A stretch of DNA of 64,000 nucleotides from Desulfomonile tiedjei DSM 6799 (lineage in GTDB: Bacteria; Desulfobacterota; Desulfomonilia; Desulfomonilales; Desulfomonilaceae). The position numbers and the translations under genes are program-made. How positions within the stretch are numbered: position 1 is the stretch's first letter; each line of letters opens with the position of its first letter. Positions 44,046-52,563 of this stretch are shown piece after piece. The stretch is taken from positions 1,178,001 to 1,242,000 of the forward strand of contig NC_018025.1 in assembly GCF_000266945.1 (NCBI RefSeq). Reading direction: 5' to 3'. The notes beneath the pieces are model-generated. The model was given only the letters and a program-made list of their open reading frames with translations, had not been told where the DNA came from and did no database searches.

Positions 44046-45287
44046 GTGCCGCACAAAGTCGTCGTAACCGGGATGGGAATGGTCACCTGCCTTGGAACGG
44101 GAGTTCAGGCAAACTGGGAGGCTGTGCTCAACAGCCGATCCGGAATAGGGCCGATTACACTTTTTGACGCCGGCCTCTTCGCTACTCGCATAGCCGGAGA
44201 GGTTCGGGGGGATTTTGACGTTCGCGGACATGTTCCTGCCAAAGAACTGCGGAGAATGGACAGATACCAGCAGTTCTGTCTGGTGGCCGCAGGCGAAGCG
44301 ATGGAGCAATCCGGGCTTCCTATGCCACCGGAAGACCCGTTTCGATGCGCAATCGTGGTCGGGTCGGGAATGGGTGGACTGTTTACCATTGAAAGCGGCG
44401 TATTGGCCTATCATGCCAAAGGTCCGAAAGGCGTACATCCCTTGCTTATTCCCAAGGCGGTTATCAATCTTGCTCCGGGAATGTTGTCCATGAGATATGG
44501 CTTCAGGGGGGCGAATTTCGGCCTGGTAAATGCCTGTACTTCCGGCACTTCGGCTATTGGCGAGGGTTTCAGAATCGTTCGGGAAGGACGTGCCGACGTA
44601 GTAATTGCAGGAGGCACCGAGGCTGTGGTCACTCCCTTGTCCATTGCGGCTTTCAATGCTCTCAGGGCGTTATCCACGCGCAATGACAATCCTGAGGCAG
44701 CATCGAGACCCTTCGATCGAGACAGGGATGGGTTCGTGATATCTGAAGGTGCCGGCATTCTCGTTTTAGAATCCGAAGAACACGCCCGACGTCGCGGAGC
44801 AGAGATTCACGGGGAAATAATGGGATATGGAGCTACAGGGGATGCTTATCATTTCGTAATGCCGGACCCGGAAGGCGAGGGCGCTTACAGGGCCATGAAG
44901 ATGGCCTTGGAAGATGCGGAAATCGATCCCGGTGAAATCGGGTATATTAATGCTCACGGAACATCAACCGATCTCAACGACAAAATGGAAACTCTGGCAA
45001 TCAAGAAACTTTTCCGTGAGGCAGCATACACGGTGAGTATAAGTTCTACCAAGTCCATGACAGGTCACTTGATCGGAGCGGCAGGTGCTGTTGAAGCAAT
45101 CTACTCTCTGATGGCTTTAAAGACCGGGAATATACCTCCGACTATCAATCTTGAAAATCCCGATCCGGAATGCGACCTTGACTATACTCCGCATAAATCC
45201 ATAACCAGGCAGTTGGAATATACTCTTTCCAACAGTTTCGCATTTGGAGGACAAAATGCGAGCCTGGTGTTCAGGCGTGTATCATGA
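44046..45287 (+). CDS. fabF: 3-oxoacyl-ACP synthase II (KAS II)
   Basis: 413 residues from GTG 44046 with GGAGGA four bases upstream. The thiolase-fold condensing enzyme motifs are complete: catalytic Cys in NACTSGTSAIGEGF, His in YINAHGTSTDLND and His in KSMTGHLIGAAGAVEA, with C-terminal NSFAFGGQNASLVF. It elongates acyl-ACP. The usual ACATG context is replaced by ACTSG, a mild deviation. It overlaps rpiB by 4 bp (ATGA). Confidence 0.95.
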   Translation: MPHKVVVTGMGMVTCLGTGVQANWEAVLNSRSGIGPITLFDAGLFATRIAGEVRGDFDVRGHVPAKELRRMDRYQQFCLVAAGEAMEQSGLPMPPEDPFRCAIVVGSGMGGLFTIESGVLAYHAKGPKGVHPLLIPKAVINLAPGMLSMRYGFRGANFGLVNACTSGTSAIGEGFRIVREGRADVVIAGGTEAVVTPLSIAAFNALRALSTRNDNPEAASRPFDRDRDGFVISEGAGILVLESEEHARRRGAEIHGEIMGYGATGDAYHFVMPDPEGEGAYRAMKMALEDAEIDPGEIGYINAHGTSTDLNDKMETLAIKKLFREAAYTVSISSTKSMTGHLIGAAGAVEAIYSLMALKTGNIPPTINLENPDPECDLDYTPHKSITRQLEYTLSNSFAFGGQNASLVFRRVS

Positions 45288-45721
45288 CAGAGATGATTCT
45301 CATAGGATCGGACCATGCAGGATTCGCTTTGAAGACCTTGGTCCGGCAGTATCTTTCTGACCGGGGAATTCAGGTTAAAGACGTGGGGTGTGAAGGCGAG
45401 CAGTCCTGCGATTATCCCGTATTCGCTAAAAACCTCTGCGAGCGAATTCTCGCGGGGGAGGCCGGGCGTGGTATACTGATCTGCGGCACAGGTCTCGGCA
45501 TGTCCGTTGCTGCAAACCGCTTTGAAGGCATTCGAGCGGCACTGTGCACAACGGAATTCCATGCTCGCATGAGTCGTGCTCATAACGATTCCAACGTATT
45601 GGTCCTGGGTGGGCGAGTTACCGGTTCGGAACTGGCCCTGGCCATTTTGAAGGAGTGGCTGGACACGCCTTTCGAAGGCGGGCGCCACAACAGAAGAATA
45701 AATCTTATCGATAATTGCTGA
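45284..45721 (+). CDS. rpiB: Ribose-5-phosphate isomerase B
   Basis: 145 residues: IGSDHAGFALK start, YPVFAKNLCERI, and GILICGTGLGMSVAANRFEGIRAALC with the catalytic Cys region, then RAHNDSNVLVLGGRVTG. It interconverts ribose and ribulose 5-phosphates. It is translationally coupled to fabF and followed by glyA, a frequent order in Deltaproteobacteria. Confidence 0.93.
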   Translation: MTEMILIGSDHAGFALKTLVRQYLSDRGIQVKDVGCEGEQSCDYPVFAKNLCERILAGEAGRGILICGTGLGMSVAANRFEGIRAALCTTEFHARMSRAHNDSNVLVLGGRVTGSELALAILKEWLDTPFEGGRHNRRINLIDNC

Positions 45722-45788
45722 CTTATTGTCTTTGGATAAGGGTTAAGGAAAAGGAGAATGCATCTTTGCTCTCCAGAATAGGGACAAC

Positions 45789-47051
45789 ATGACCGCGCTG
45801 CAGCAAACAGATCCGGAAATCTACAAGCTATTGGCCTGCGAGAGGGAAAGGCAAGAGAACCGCCTTGAGTTAATCGCTTCCGAAAATTTCACTTCCCCTG
45901 CCGTTATGGAAGCACAGGGTAGTATTTTTACAAACAAGTATGCAGAAGGCTATCCCGGAAAGCGCTATTACGGGGGCTGTGTCCATGCCGATGTGGTTGA
46001 AGAACTGGCGAGAACCCGCGGACGGGCTCTTTTCGGTTGCGATCACATAAACGTTCAGCCTCATTCGGGAACGCAAGCGAACATGGCGGTGTACTTTACC
46101 GCGATGAAGCCGGGCGACGCGTATCTCGGGATGAATCTCGCTCATGGCGGCCATCTTTCCATGGGACATCCGAAGAATTTCTCCGGGATCATCTATCACG
46201 TCATTCCTTACGCGGTTCGTGCCGATGACCACAGGATAGATTACGATCAGGTCCGAGACCTGGCACGCAAACATAAGCCGCGCATGATTATCGCAGGCGC
46301 CAGCGCATACCCGCGAATAATACGGTACGATCTCTTTGCCGAGATTGCAGCCGAGGTCGGTGCAATTCTCATGGCCGACATAGCTCATGTGGCCGGACTG
46401 GTTGCCGCGGGACAGCATCCTTCACCGTTTCCCCATGCGGATTTCGTCACCACCACCACGCACAAGACACTTCGTGGACCCCGCGGCGGACTCGTGATGT
46501 GCAAGCAGCAATATGCTGCGGCTCTTGATTCCTGTATTTTCCCGGGAATGCAAGGCGGGCCGCTTATGCATGTGATTGCGGCAAAAGCGGTTGCCCTGGG
46601 TGAAGCCATGACGCAGCAGTTCAAGGAATATCAGGCGCGGGTGGTTCAAAACGCAAAGGCACTGGCTTCCGGTCTTCTGGAAGAGGGCTTTCGATTAATC
46701 TCCGGCGGCACTGACAATCACCTCGTTTTAATCGACCTGACCGACAAGGGTATTAATGGAGCCCAGGCACAGGAATATCTGGAGAGCGCCGGGATCACAG
46801 TCAACAAGAACTCTATTCCATTCGATCCACTGCCTCCGGGAAAAGCTTCCGGAATCAGGATAGGGACTCCTGCAGTGACCACCCGAAATATGGGCGTAGA
46901 GGAAATGCGTCTCATTGCCGGCATGATCTCCAAGGTGTTGACCCAATACGCGAATGAGGACGTTGTTACCCGCACCCGCAACGAAGTCCTTGAATTGTGC
47001 CGCCAATTCCCTTTGTATCCTCAAAACGGAAATGGAATTCTTCATGGGTGA
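45789..47051 (+). CDS. glyA: Serine hydroxymethyltransferase
   Basis: 420 residues. [20 protein letters not shown], the PLP lysine motif [16 protein letters not shown], and [18 protein letters not shown] are diagnostic. It converts serine and tetrahydrofolate to glycine and methylene-THF. It starts 67 bp after rpiB; AAAAGGAGAA lies far upstream and GGGAC is nearer the ATG. Its last 8 bp overlap the next gene. Confidence 0.96.
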   Translation: MTALQQTDPEIYKLLACERERQENRLELIASENFTSPAVMEAQGSIFTNKYAEGYPGKRYYGGCVHADVVEELARTRGRALFGCDHINVQPHSGTQANMAVYFTAMKPGDAYLGMNLAHGGHLSMGHPKNFSGIIYHVIPYAVRADDHRIDYDQVRDLARKHKPRMIIAGASAYPRIIRYDLFAEIAAEVGAILMADIAHVAGLVAAGQHPSPFPHADFVTTTTHKTLRGPRGGLVMCKQQYAAALDSCIFPGMQGGPLMHVIAAKAVALGEAMTQQFKEYQARVVQNAKALASGLLEEGFRLISGGTDNHLVLIDLTDKGINGAQAQEYLESAGITVNKNSIPFDPLPPGKASGIRIGTPAVTTRNMGVEEMRLIAGMISKVLTQYANEDVVTRTRNEVLELCRQFPLYPQNGNGILHG

Positions 47052-47502
47052 TAGCAAATTTTTAGCCCGATGTTTTCCCCTCAGACGGTTCGATCCGGAT
47101 TTTCCGCTTGCCTTATGGTTCGCGGGACTCTGGTTTTACCTGAAGAGCTTCTTGTACGTATGTTACGTTTACATGCTCGGCACGGAACCAGCCCCCTACG
47201 ATCGCTGGACCTGGATTGAGATCGGCTATTTTGCAGGAGCATTTATTCCGGCACTCTTGCTGGGATACGCGATGTGGAATGAGAAGAAAAATCTCGTCTG
47301 GGTCGCAGTGCTTTTCCTGCTTATCGATACGCCTCTTCTCGTGTTTCACGTAATGAAACTCGGTGAGGCAGGATTCCTGGAATCGGGACTGACCAAGTTT
47401 CTCGAGTTGGGCAGTCTTGGCCTGAATTTTATGGCCCTGGGCTGGCTCATCGGATATCTCACCACGAAAAATACTAAAGCCTCCCGGAGAGGCTCTGTCT
47501 GA
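47044..47502 (+). CDS. Hypothetical membrane protein after glyA
   Basis: 152 residues from ATG 47044 (ATG 47032 is also possible), overlapping the end of glyA. Four predicted membrane helices: [55 protein letters not shown] and [14 protein letters not shown]. The C-terminus is basic. No family recognised. Its stop codon falls within the left inverted end of the repeat element at 47498-47735, so the native tail may have been changed by insertion. Confidence 0.65.
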   Translation: MGDSKFLARCFPLRRFDPDFPLALWFAGLWFYLKSFLYVCYVYMLGTEPAPYDRWTWIEIGYFAGAFIPALLLGYAMWNEKKNLVWVAVLFLLIDTPLLVFHVMKLGEAGFLESGLTKFLELGSLGLNFMALGWLIGYLTTKNTKASRRGSV

Positions 47503-47735
47503 TACCTATTCACTTTCAAAGAAGTAATTCTCGAGGAACCTTTTTTGTAATTGTAAAAAAGGTTCCTCAAACTCCTCCAAAAAACTTTTAACACTTGTTT
47601 AAATCACGGTTTTTCCATCGAAAAACCGTGACTTAAACCAAATGCTAAAAGTTCTTGGGAAGGGGCTTGGGGAAACACTTCTTACCAAGAAGGGTTTCCC
47701 CGGTATTTACTGCTTGAAAGTGAATAGGTATCAGA
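47498..47735. repeat. 238-bp inverted-repeat element with 30-bp ends
   Basis: The left end (47498-47527) and the reverse complement of the right end (47706-47735) agree at about 27 of 30 bases (TCTGATACCTATTCACTTTC at each outer end). Inside are two more hairpins: GAGGAACCTTTTTT with AAAAAAGGTTCCTC, and CACGGTTTTTC with GAAAAACCGTG. There is no coding capacity. The structure is MITE-like. Half-matches to the end occur at 7799 and 23426. Confidence 0.75.
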
Positions 47736-47914
47736 GATGTCGGGAAACACAGTTTTCTCGACATGTTCTTTGTCGAAAATCACATCGTTAACGAGAGCCA
47801 CCCGAACGAATCTCATCGAATAGTCTCCTCTCTCTGAGAGAAACCGGATTTTTCTGTCTTCTTGCCGCGTAGGTACAATTTTCTCCCGACGAAGCGATGT
47901 TTCGTAATTTTATG

Positions 47915-47943
47915 TTGACAAATTAGTCATATGTTGATATGTT
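47915..47943 (+). promoter_or_regulatory. Strong sigma-70-like promoter of a candidate small RNA
   Basis: TTGACA (47915-47920), a 17-bp spacer, and TATGTT (47938-47943). The -35 is a perfect consensus. No protein frame starts downstream, but a terminator ends about 100 bp later. Confidence 0.6.
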
Positions 47944-47949
47944 ATCTCC

Positions 47950-48041
47950 AGAACTTAAAGAAACACATTAACAACGAGAACTTCAACACTCCTTTATTTA
48001 CCTCCTAACGCCGGGTCTGATGCGAACCCGGCTATTTTTTT
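47950..48041 (+). ncRNA. Candidate small non-coding RNA
   Basis: About 92 nt from the predicted start of the promoter above to an intrinsic terminator. The 5' part is AC-rich and unstructured and contains ACCTCCT (47999-48005), complementary to Shine-Dalgarno sequences. The end is the hairpin GCCGGGT with ACCCGGC followed by TATTTTTTT. No ORF of credible length lies within it. It belongs to no RNA family I can name. Confidence 0.5.
48010..48041 (+). terminator. Intrinsic terminator
   Basis: A 7-bp GC-rich stem, GCCGGGT and ACCCGGC (loop of about nine), followed by TATTTTTTT. It ends the candidate small RNA. Confidence 0.75.
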
Positions 48042-48108
48042 GGGAGGAGGCTGGAGATTAGAGTCAGTGCCAAAACTTCTGTCGTTCATCCCTCGTGTGA
48101 ATTACAGG

Positions 48109-48391
48109 ATTGGTAGGAACCGGCGTCCCGAAAGTGTCTCAAAAGTCCAAATTTATCTCAGATCGTGGCACAAATTTCTCATTATCTTTTCTGCCTGAGT
48201 GTAGGGGCGGACCTGTAAGCCCGCCCAAATGAGGGCAGACACACAGGTCTGCCCCTACTCGGATGGATAATCGTGGCACGATTTGTTCTGCATTCGAGAA
48301 TTTTGAGACAGTTTCTCTCTGCCGGTCCATTCTATCGATATCATTGATCATATTGAAGATGTGCCGGCATGGAGGCACGGCACCCACCAAT
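48109..48391. repeat. MITE-like element, copy 2
   Basis: Inner inverted ends at 48130-48144 (GAAAGTGTCTCAAAA) and 48301-48315 (TTTTGAGACAGTTTC) with outer arms ATTGGTAGG and CCCACCAAT. The interior differs in sequence from the copies at 12508 and 54834 but keeps the ends and the arms. It is about 0.8 kb from the IS element whose ends share the inner motif. Confidence 0.7.
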
Positions 48392-48657
48392 ACTCCTAAT
48401 CTTCAACTGGTCACTAATTTTGGGAACTGCTATAGCGCGGAAAAAGTGAGTGTCATTCGAGTTGCTGAGGAATAGTTGCGGGTGCCGGAAGAATGTGGAA
48501 GAAAAAGCCAGGGAACTGCTGAAAAACTGGAAAGGGCTTCAGGCAAACCTGTACAAAACGAATTGATGGAGGGTTCGCAGACAAGTTGAAACGGGTACAT
48601 TGAACGCGATAAACGCGTTTACATCATTTCTCTGATCCTGCTGGACCGGGTAAAAGA

Positions 48658-48918
48658 CTACGGGTGTGCCCTGTGAGGTGGGGGCGGCATGGTTCCCAGA
48701 GTGGCGGGTTTGGGATTCACTATGCCATCGATGATGCGGACCGGGATCATGAGAACCATATAAGGCAGATACAGTACGCTGGCCCGCAGAGAATTCTCTT
48801 CGTGAACAAGCGCCGACCAGTACGAACTGTCGGAGACTTCCGGATTAGCTGCATAAGAGCTGACCGGAGAAACACTCATCATGAAGCAGACAATCAAGAC
48901 AATTCCTAAACGAGCCAT
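48658..48918 (-). CDS. Small exported hypothetical protein
   Basis: 86 residues from ATG 48918, chosen because a GGTGG-type site lies upstream and the protein then starts with a signal peptide (MARLGIVLIVCFMMSVSPVS ending SYA). The mature part has a second hydrophobic segment (VLYLPYMVLMIPVRIIDG) and a Pro/His-rich end. An extension to 49008 is in frame but lacks support. Function unknown; perhaps an inner-membrane or periplasmic anchor. Confidence 0.5.
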   Translation of the reverse strand: MARLGIVLIVCFMMSVSPVSSYAANPEVSDSSYWSALVHEENSLRASVLYLPYMVLMIPVRIIDGIVNPKPATLGTMPPPPHRAHP

Positions 48919-49203
48919 TTCCGTCCACCTGAAATTTTGAATAAAATTCTCATACTGAGCGGCTGATGTCAACCAAAATCGGACGCGTGGAGGAAGACTC
49001 TCCGTCACCGGAGTCTATGATGAATTGCCCCGAAGGGGCAATCCTATGGTAGCCGTGGGTGTCAACCCACGGAGAGGATGCGCAAAACCGATGCTCTTAC
49101 AGGACCCTGAAAGGGTCTTCCAGAAGATCGCAATACTTGCTTCTTCGGGTTTCTTCGGGCGACCCCGTCAGGGTCGTTTCATTCGGTGCTGAGACGTAAT
49201 GCT

Positions 49204-50908
49204 CCACGGGTTTGCGAAACTGTCTCAAAACTCCATTTTGGGCTCGCGATTTGCCAAGAGATGTACTAGAAAGGAGAGGAATTCAACAACCACGAGGCTG
49301 TCATGGGCAAACAGATCCGGGCCGATTACGAACAGATCTTGATGTTTCCGCCGTCAGTGGAAGACTGGGTGGCTAAGGATCACCCGGCGCGCTTTATCCG
49401 AGATTTCGTGGATTCCTTGGATCTGTCCGAGTTGGGAATCGAGGTTCCCGACAGCGATACAGGACGTCCTCCGTATGCGCCAGATCTTCTGTTGAAGGTG
49501 TGGCTTTTCGGATACTTCAATCGGATCAGGAGTACCCGTAAGCTTGAAAAGGGTTGCCTTGAGAATATGGGGCTGATTTGGCTGACGGGGATGAATGCTC
49601 CGGATCATAATTCCTTATGGCGATTCTTCAAGGCGAACAAGAAATCATTGAGGCATCTGTTCAGACAGTCGATTCGTGTTGCTCTGAAGGCCGATCTGAT
49701 CGGTCTAGCTCTTCATGCCGTGGACGGGACCAAGATCCAAGCCGTCTCATCCAACGACAAGGCTCGGGGTCGTGAGCACCTGGAGAGGTTTCTGGAAAGT
49801 GTTTCGGAGAGATTGGACCGCACGATTGCCGATGCGATGACTGAGATAGAGAGAGCCGAGCGGGAAGAGACCGGTGAGTATCGCCTTCCGCAGTCCATGC
49901 AAGACGGATTGAAACGGAAACAGCGGATACAAGAGGCTCTGAAGGAGTTGGATGAATCGGACAAGAAGTCAGTTCACCCTTCGGAACCGGAAGCTCGCTT
50001 TATGAAGAATCGCCGGACCAAAGACTTGTCGTACAACGCTCAGGCGGTTGCCGACCAAAAGAGCGGCCTTATCGTGGCCGCAGATGTGGTCACGGATGGG
50101 GCCGACAACGGGCAATTGGTCCCCATGCTCGACAAGGTGAAAGAGAATCTGGGCGCTGTGGCAGAGGAAAATGTGGCGGACGGGGGATATTTTTCCTCAG
50201 GGCAGATAGGTCTGGCCCATGAGCGAGAATACGGCATTCTTATCGGGAAATCGTCAGGGGAAATTGTTTCCGAGAGAGGTGCGGATGAGGATCTCTATCA
50301 CCGATCCCGGTTCGTCTTTGATCAGGAGCGTGATTGCTTCATATGCCCTGAAGGGCGCTTGTTGCCTTTTCATCAGCGGAAAATTAACGGCAAGAACCAC
50401 AATGAGGTTCGCAGGTATCACTGCAAGGATTTTCTAACGTGTCCCAATCGCTGGAAATGCTCCAAGAGCAAGAACGGACGCCTCATAGACCTCAGCGTTT
50501 ACGAGGCGGCCCTAGAACGACACCGCAGCAAGAGGGAAAAACCAGAGAACAAAGAGCGCCTGAAGACTCGAAAGAAGATTATCGAGCCACCGTTTGCCTG
50601 GATCAAGAGCGCATTAAGCTTTCGGCGATGGACCGTGGCCGGAATCGACAACGTAAAGGCCCAGTGGGACCTTATTTGCACGACCATAAATCTCAGGAAG
50701 CTCTACCACCATTGGGTATCCGGCGAGGTGGCATTCACGTAAGCAGCCGGAGGGAGACCATGACCTTATAACGGACAGTACACTCGGATCGAACCTCGCC
50801 TGATCTTCACTTGACGGGACTGCTTTTTTCCCAGAAGCAGGTCCTCCCGTCCGGCTTGCGTGATTCGCCGCAGTGCGCAGGTTTTGAGACGCTTTCTTGC
50901 ACCCGTGG
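49204..50908 (+). mobile_element. IS1182-like insertion sequence, apparently intact
   Basis: About 1.7 kb with 28-bp imperfect terminal inverted repeats: CCACGGGTTTGCGAAACTGT at the left, continuing CTCAAAAC (49204-49231), and the reverse complement of 50881-50908 at the right, which shares CCACGGGT and GTCTCAAAAC. It carries one intact transposase. No clear target duplication can be read at the borders. It sits in repeat-rich DNA. Confidence 0.75.
49303..50742 (+). CDS. IS1182-family transposase
   Basis: 479 residues. The N-terminal DUF772 part (about 20-110; FSVEDWVAKDHPARF-like VEDWVAKDHPARFIRDFVD and PPYAPDLLLKVWLFGYF) binds the ends, and the DDE core is visible: first Asp in LHAVDGTKIQAVSS, second in ENVADGGYFSSG, and Glu in KIIEPPFAWIK. 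The Cys-rich CPEGRLLPF/CPNRWKCSK insert is typical of this family. AAAGGAGAGG precedes the ATG by about 20 bases. The frame is intact, so it may be active. Confidence 0.92.
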   Translation: MGKQIRADYEQILMFPPSVEDWVAKDHPARFIRDFVDSLDLSELGIEVPDSDTGRPPYAPDLLLKVWLFGYFNRIRSTRKLEKGCLENMGLIWLTGMNAPDHNSLWRFFKANKKSLRHLFRQSIRVALKADLIGLALHAVDGTKIQAVSSNDKARGREHLERFLESVSERLDRTIADAMTEIERAEREETGEYRLPQSMQDGLKRKQRIQEALKELDESDKKSVHPSEPEARFMKNRRTKDLSYNAQAVADQKSGLIVAADVVTDGADNGQLVPMLDKVKENLGAVAEENVADGGYFSSGQIGLAHEREYGILIGKSSGEIVSERGADEDLYHRSRFVFDQERDCFICPEGRLLPFHQRKINGKNHNEVRRYHCKDFLTCPNRWKCSKSKNGRLIDLSVYEAALERHRSKREKPENKERLKTRKKIIEPPFAWIKSALSFRRWTVAGIDNVKAQWDLICTTINLRKLYHHWVSGEVAFT

Positions 50909-51055
50909 CTACCTTGGGGTCACCCCTGACGGGGTTCGAATTTTTCTTCTCCCCGGATGCTTGAAATCTAGCGTGATATTCCCGAACAAGAGCCGTCAGC
51001 AACTATTTGCAGGCGCGGGGCTTTAGGGTCTTGGAGCAGTTTTCCAATTGGACTA

Positions 51056-52480
51056 TTAATTATCCCAGGGAATGGAATTGAGATATTTGTCGAGCTTATT
51101 CAAATACGAACGTGTTTTCCAGTTTCCGCCATGTTTCACCTGAGCAGATTCCCCCATCCAAAGCTCACCGATAACGGCAAAGGGTGTTTCTCCGAAATTC
51201 TCCCGGTGAGTGTCACGGATGGCCCTGTGCACGTTCGTATAGATGTACTGCTGATCTTTTTCGAGGAGAAGCGATTTCAGCACTTCACCTCGCATTGATG
51301 GAGGAACAATGGAAAGCACGGCTGCCATTGTCTCGGAGTCTTTTCCGACAGGGTTCCCTGAATCGTCATATCGTAGAAAATCGCCGTCAACAGCGATCTT
51401 GCGTCCTGAAAGGTCCCTGATCCTGACTTGCTCCATCATGTTTCTGCTGGAAAAAGGACCGTAATGATAGTCCATTCCCACGAAGAACATCCATGAAAGA
51501 TTCCCAGGAGATCCGTACCTTCCCGAGTACTGTACGAACATAGGCCTCAATGCTGCCACACCAACGTCGATGCCGCCTTTCATGGTGTACATATACTTTG
51601 TGAGTTCCGCATCCGTGAACTGTTCACCCCGTTCCCGCATGACCGTTCGGGCTCTGTTGAAATTCAGTTGCATGGAGCCTTTGGTGCGTACCACATTAGC
51701 GAGTTTGTCCAACTCCTTGTAGATCGCGTTGCGAATCACTCCGGGCAACCGCTCGGCATCTTTTTTGAGCTCCTCGGCAATTTCTTTTGCCAGGACTTCC
51801 ACGTCTCCTTCTGTGCGGCATGCACAAAGCCTGGGGTAATACTTCTCCTTGTACAACGCGTAGAGCTGAGGCACCGGAGGTATGGATAGAAGAGGCCCGA
51901 ATTTCTGAAAGAATTCTGCTTCCGCTCTTTCCAGGACGCTTGCCATGTCTTCACCTTTGGACGAATCGATGGCAACGGGATCCACCTGAAAGCTGCTTTC
52001 AATCGAGATCAGGGTTGCAGTGAGCGCAAGAATTTCTTTGCACAGGGGCAGTCGGTTTCTCTCTACGGCATCCAGTATTGCCTCAACCCATTTCTGTTGC
52101 GAGTGTACAGGGCAGTTGAGCGGCCTGGCAGACACAAAGGATGACAGCCAACGCACCGCAGAATCCCGATCCAGAAGCTGGACTGTCGATTCCATAAGCC
52201 GCTCTTCTTCTTCGATCGCCGGATCGTAGAGCAAGAGTTGCTCCTGCCGCGTGCGAAGCAGCGCCGCAGTCTTCTCATCGGGAATTGCAGTGTTTTTTTG
52301 ATCTACCGTATTGTCCGGGCCGGATTTTGCCGTGTTTTCTTCCTGATCCGGAAGGACCGAGATTTCGCTGGCTTCGGGAACATTGCACAGGACAAACAAG
52401 CTGAAGAGCAGAATGATAAAGCCAATTCTGCTCCAGCCGTGCGCATAAGATGAGTTATCGAGGGGTGTGTGCGGAATCAT
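51056..52480 (-). CDS. Exported DUF1615-like protein
   Basis: 474 residues with a signal/anchor near the start (IGFIILLFSLFVLCNVPEASE). The body resembles the DUF1615 lipoprotein family of Proteobacteria: WVEAILDAVERNRLPLCKEILALTATLISIESSFQVDP, reminiscent of lytic transglycosylase catalytic regions, then VGVAALRPMFVQYSG and FFVGMDYHYGPFSSRN. If it is a transglycosylase relative, Glu in IESSF would be the acid. It probably acts on peptidoglycan in the periplasm; this is inference. It is followed at its 5' side by the TPR-DUF2314 gene on the same strand. Confidence 0.7.
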   Translation of the reverse strand: MIPHTPLDNSSYAHGWSRIGFIILLFSLFVLCNVPEASEISVLPDQEENTAKSGPDNTVDQKNTAIPDEKTAALLRTRQEQLLLYDPAIEEEERLMESTVQLLDRDSAVRWLSSFVSARPLNCPVHSQQKWVEAILDAVERNRLPLCKEILALTATLISIESSFQVDPVAIDSSKGEDMASVLERAEAEFFQKFGPLLSIPPVPQLYALYKEKYYPRLCACRTEGDVEVLAKEIAEELKKDAERLPGVIRNAIYKELDKLANVVRTKGSMQLNFNRARTVMRERGEQFTDAELTKYMYTMKGGIDVGVAALRPMFVQYSGRYGSPGNLSWMFFVGMDYHYGPFSSRNMMEQVRIRDLSGRKIAVDGDFLRYDDSGNPVGKDSETMAAVLSIVPPSMRGEVLKSLLLEKDQQYIYTNVHRAIRDTHRENFGETPFAVIGELWMGESAQVKHGGNWKTRSYLNKLDKYLNSIPWDN

Positions 52481-52563
52481 CTTCCTGAGGGTGATAACGT
52501 CTCAGGAAGCGATTGTCAATGGGCTCGCAGGTCATGCTTGACAGTAATTCGCTCTGCGCCTCC

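Noticed and set aside
49021-49195. Short palindromes such as CCGTGGGTGTCAACCCACGG
   Set aside because: Noted as low-complexity repeat DNA before the IS; no CRISPR-like spacing and no sign of function. No CRISPR array was seen in the window.
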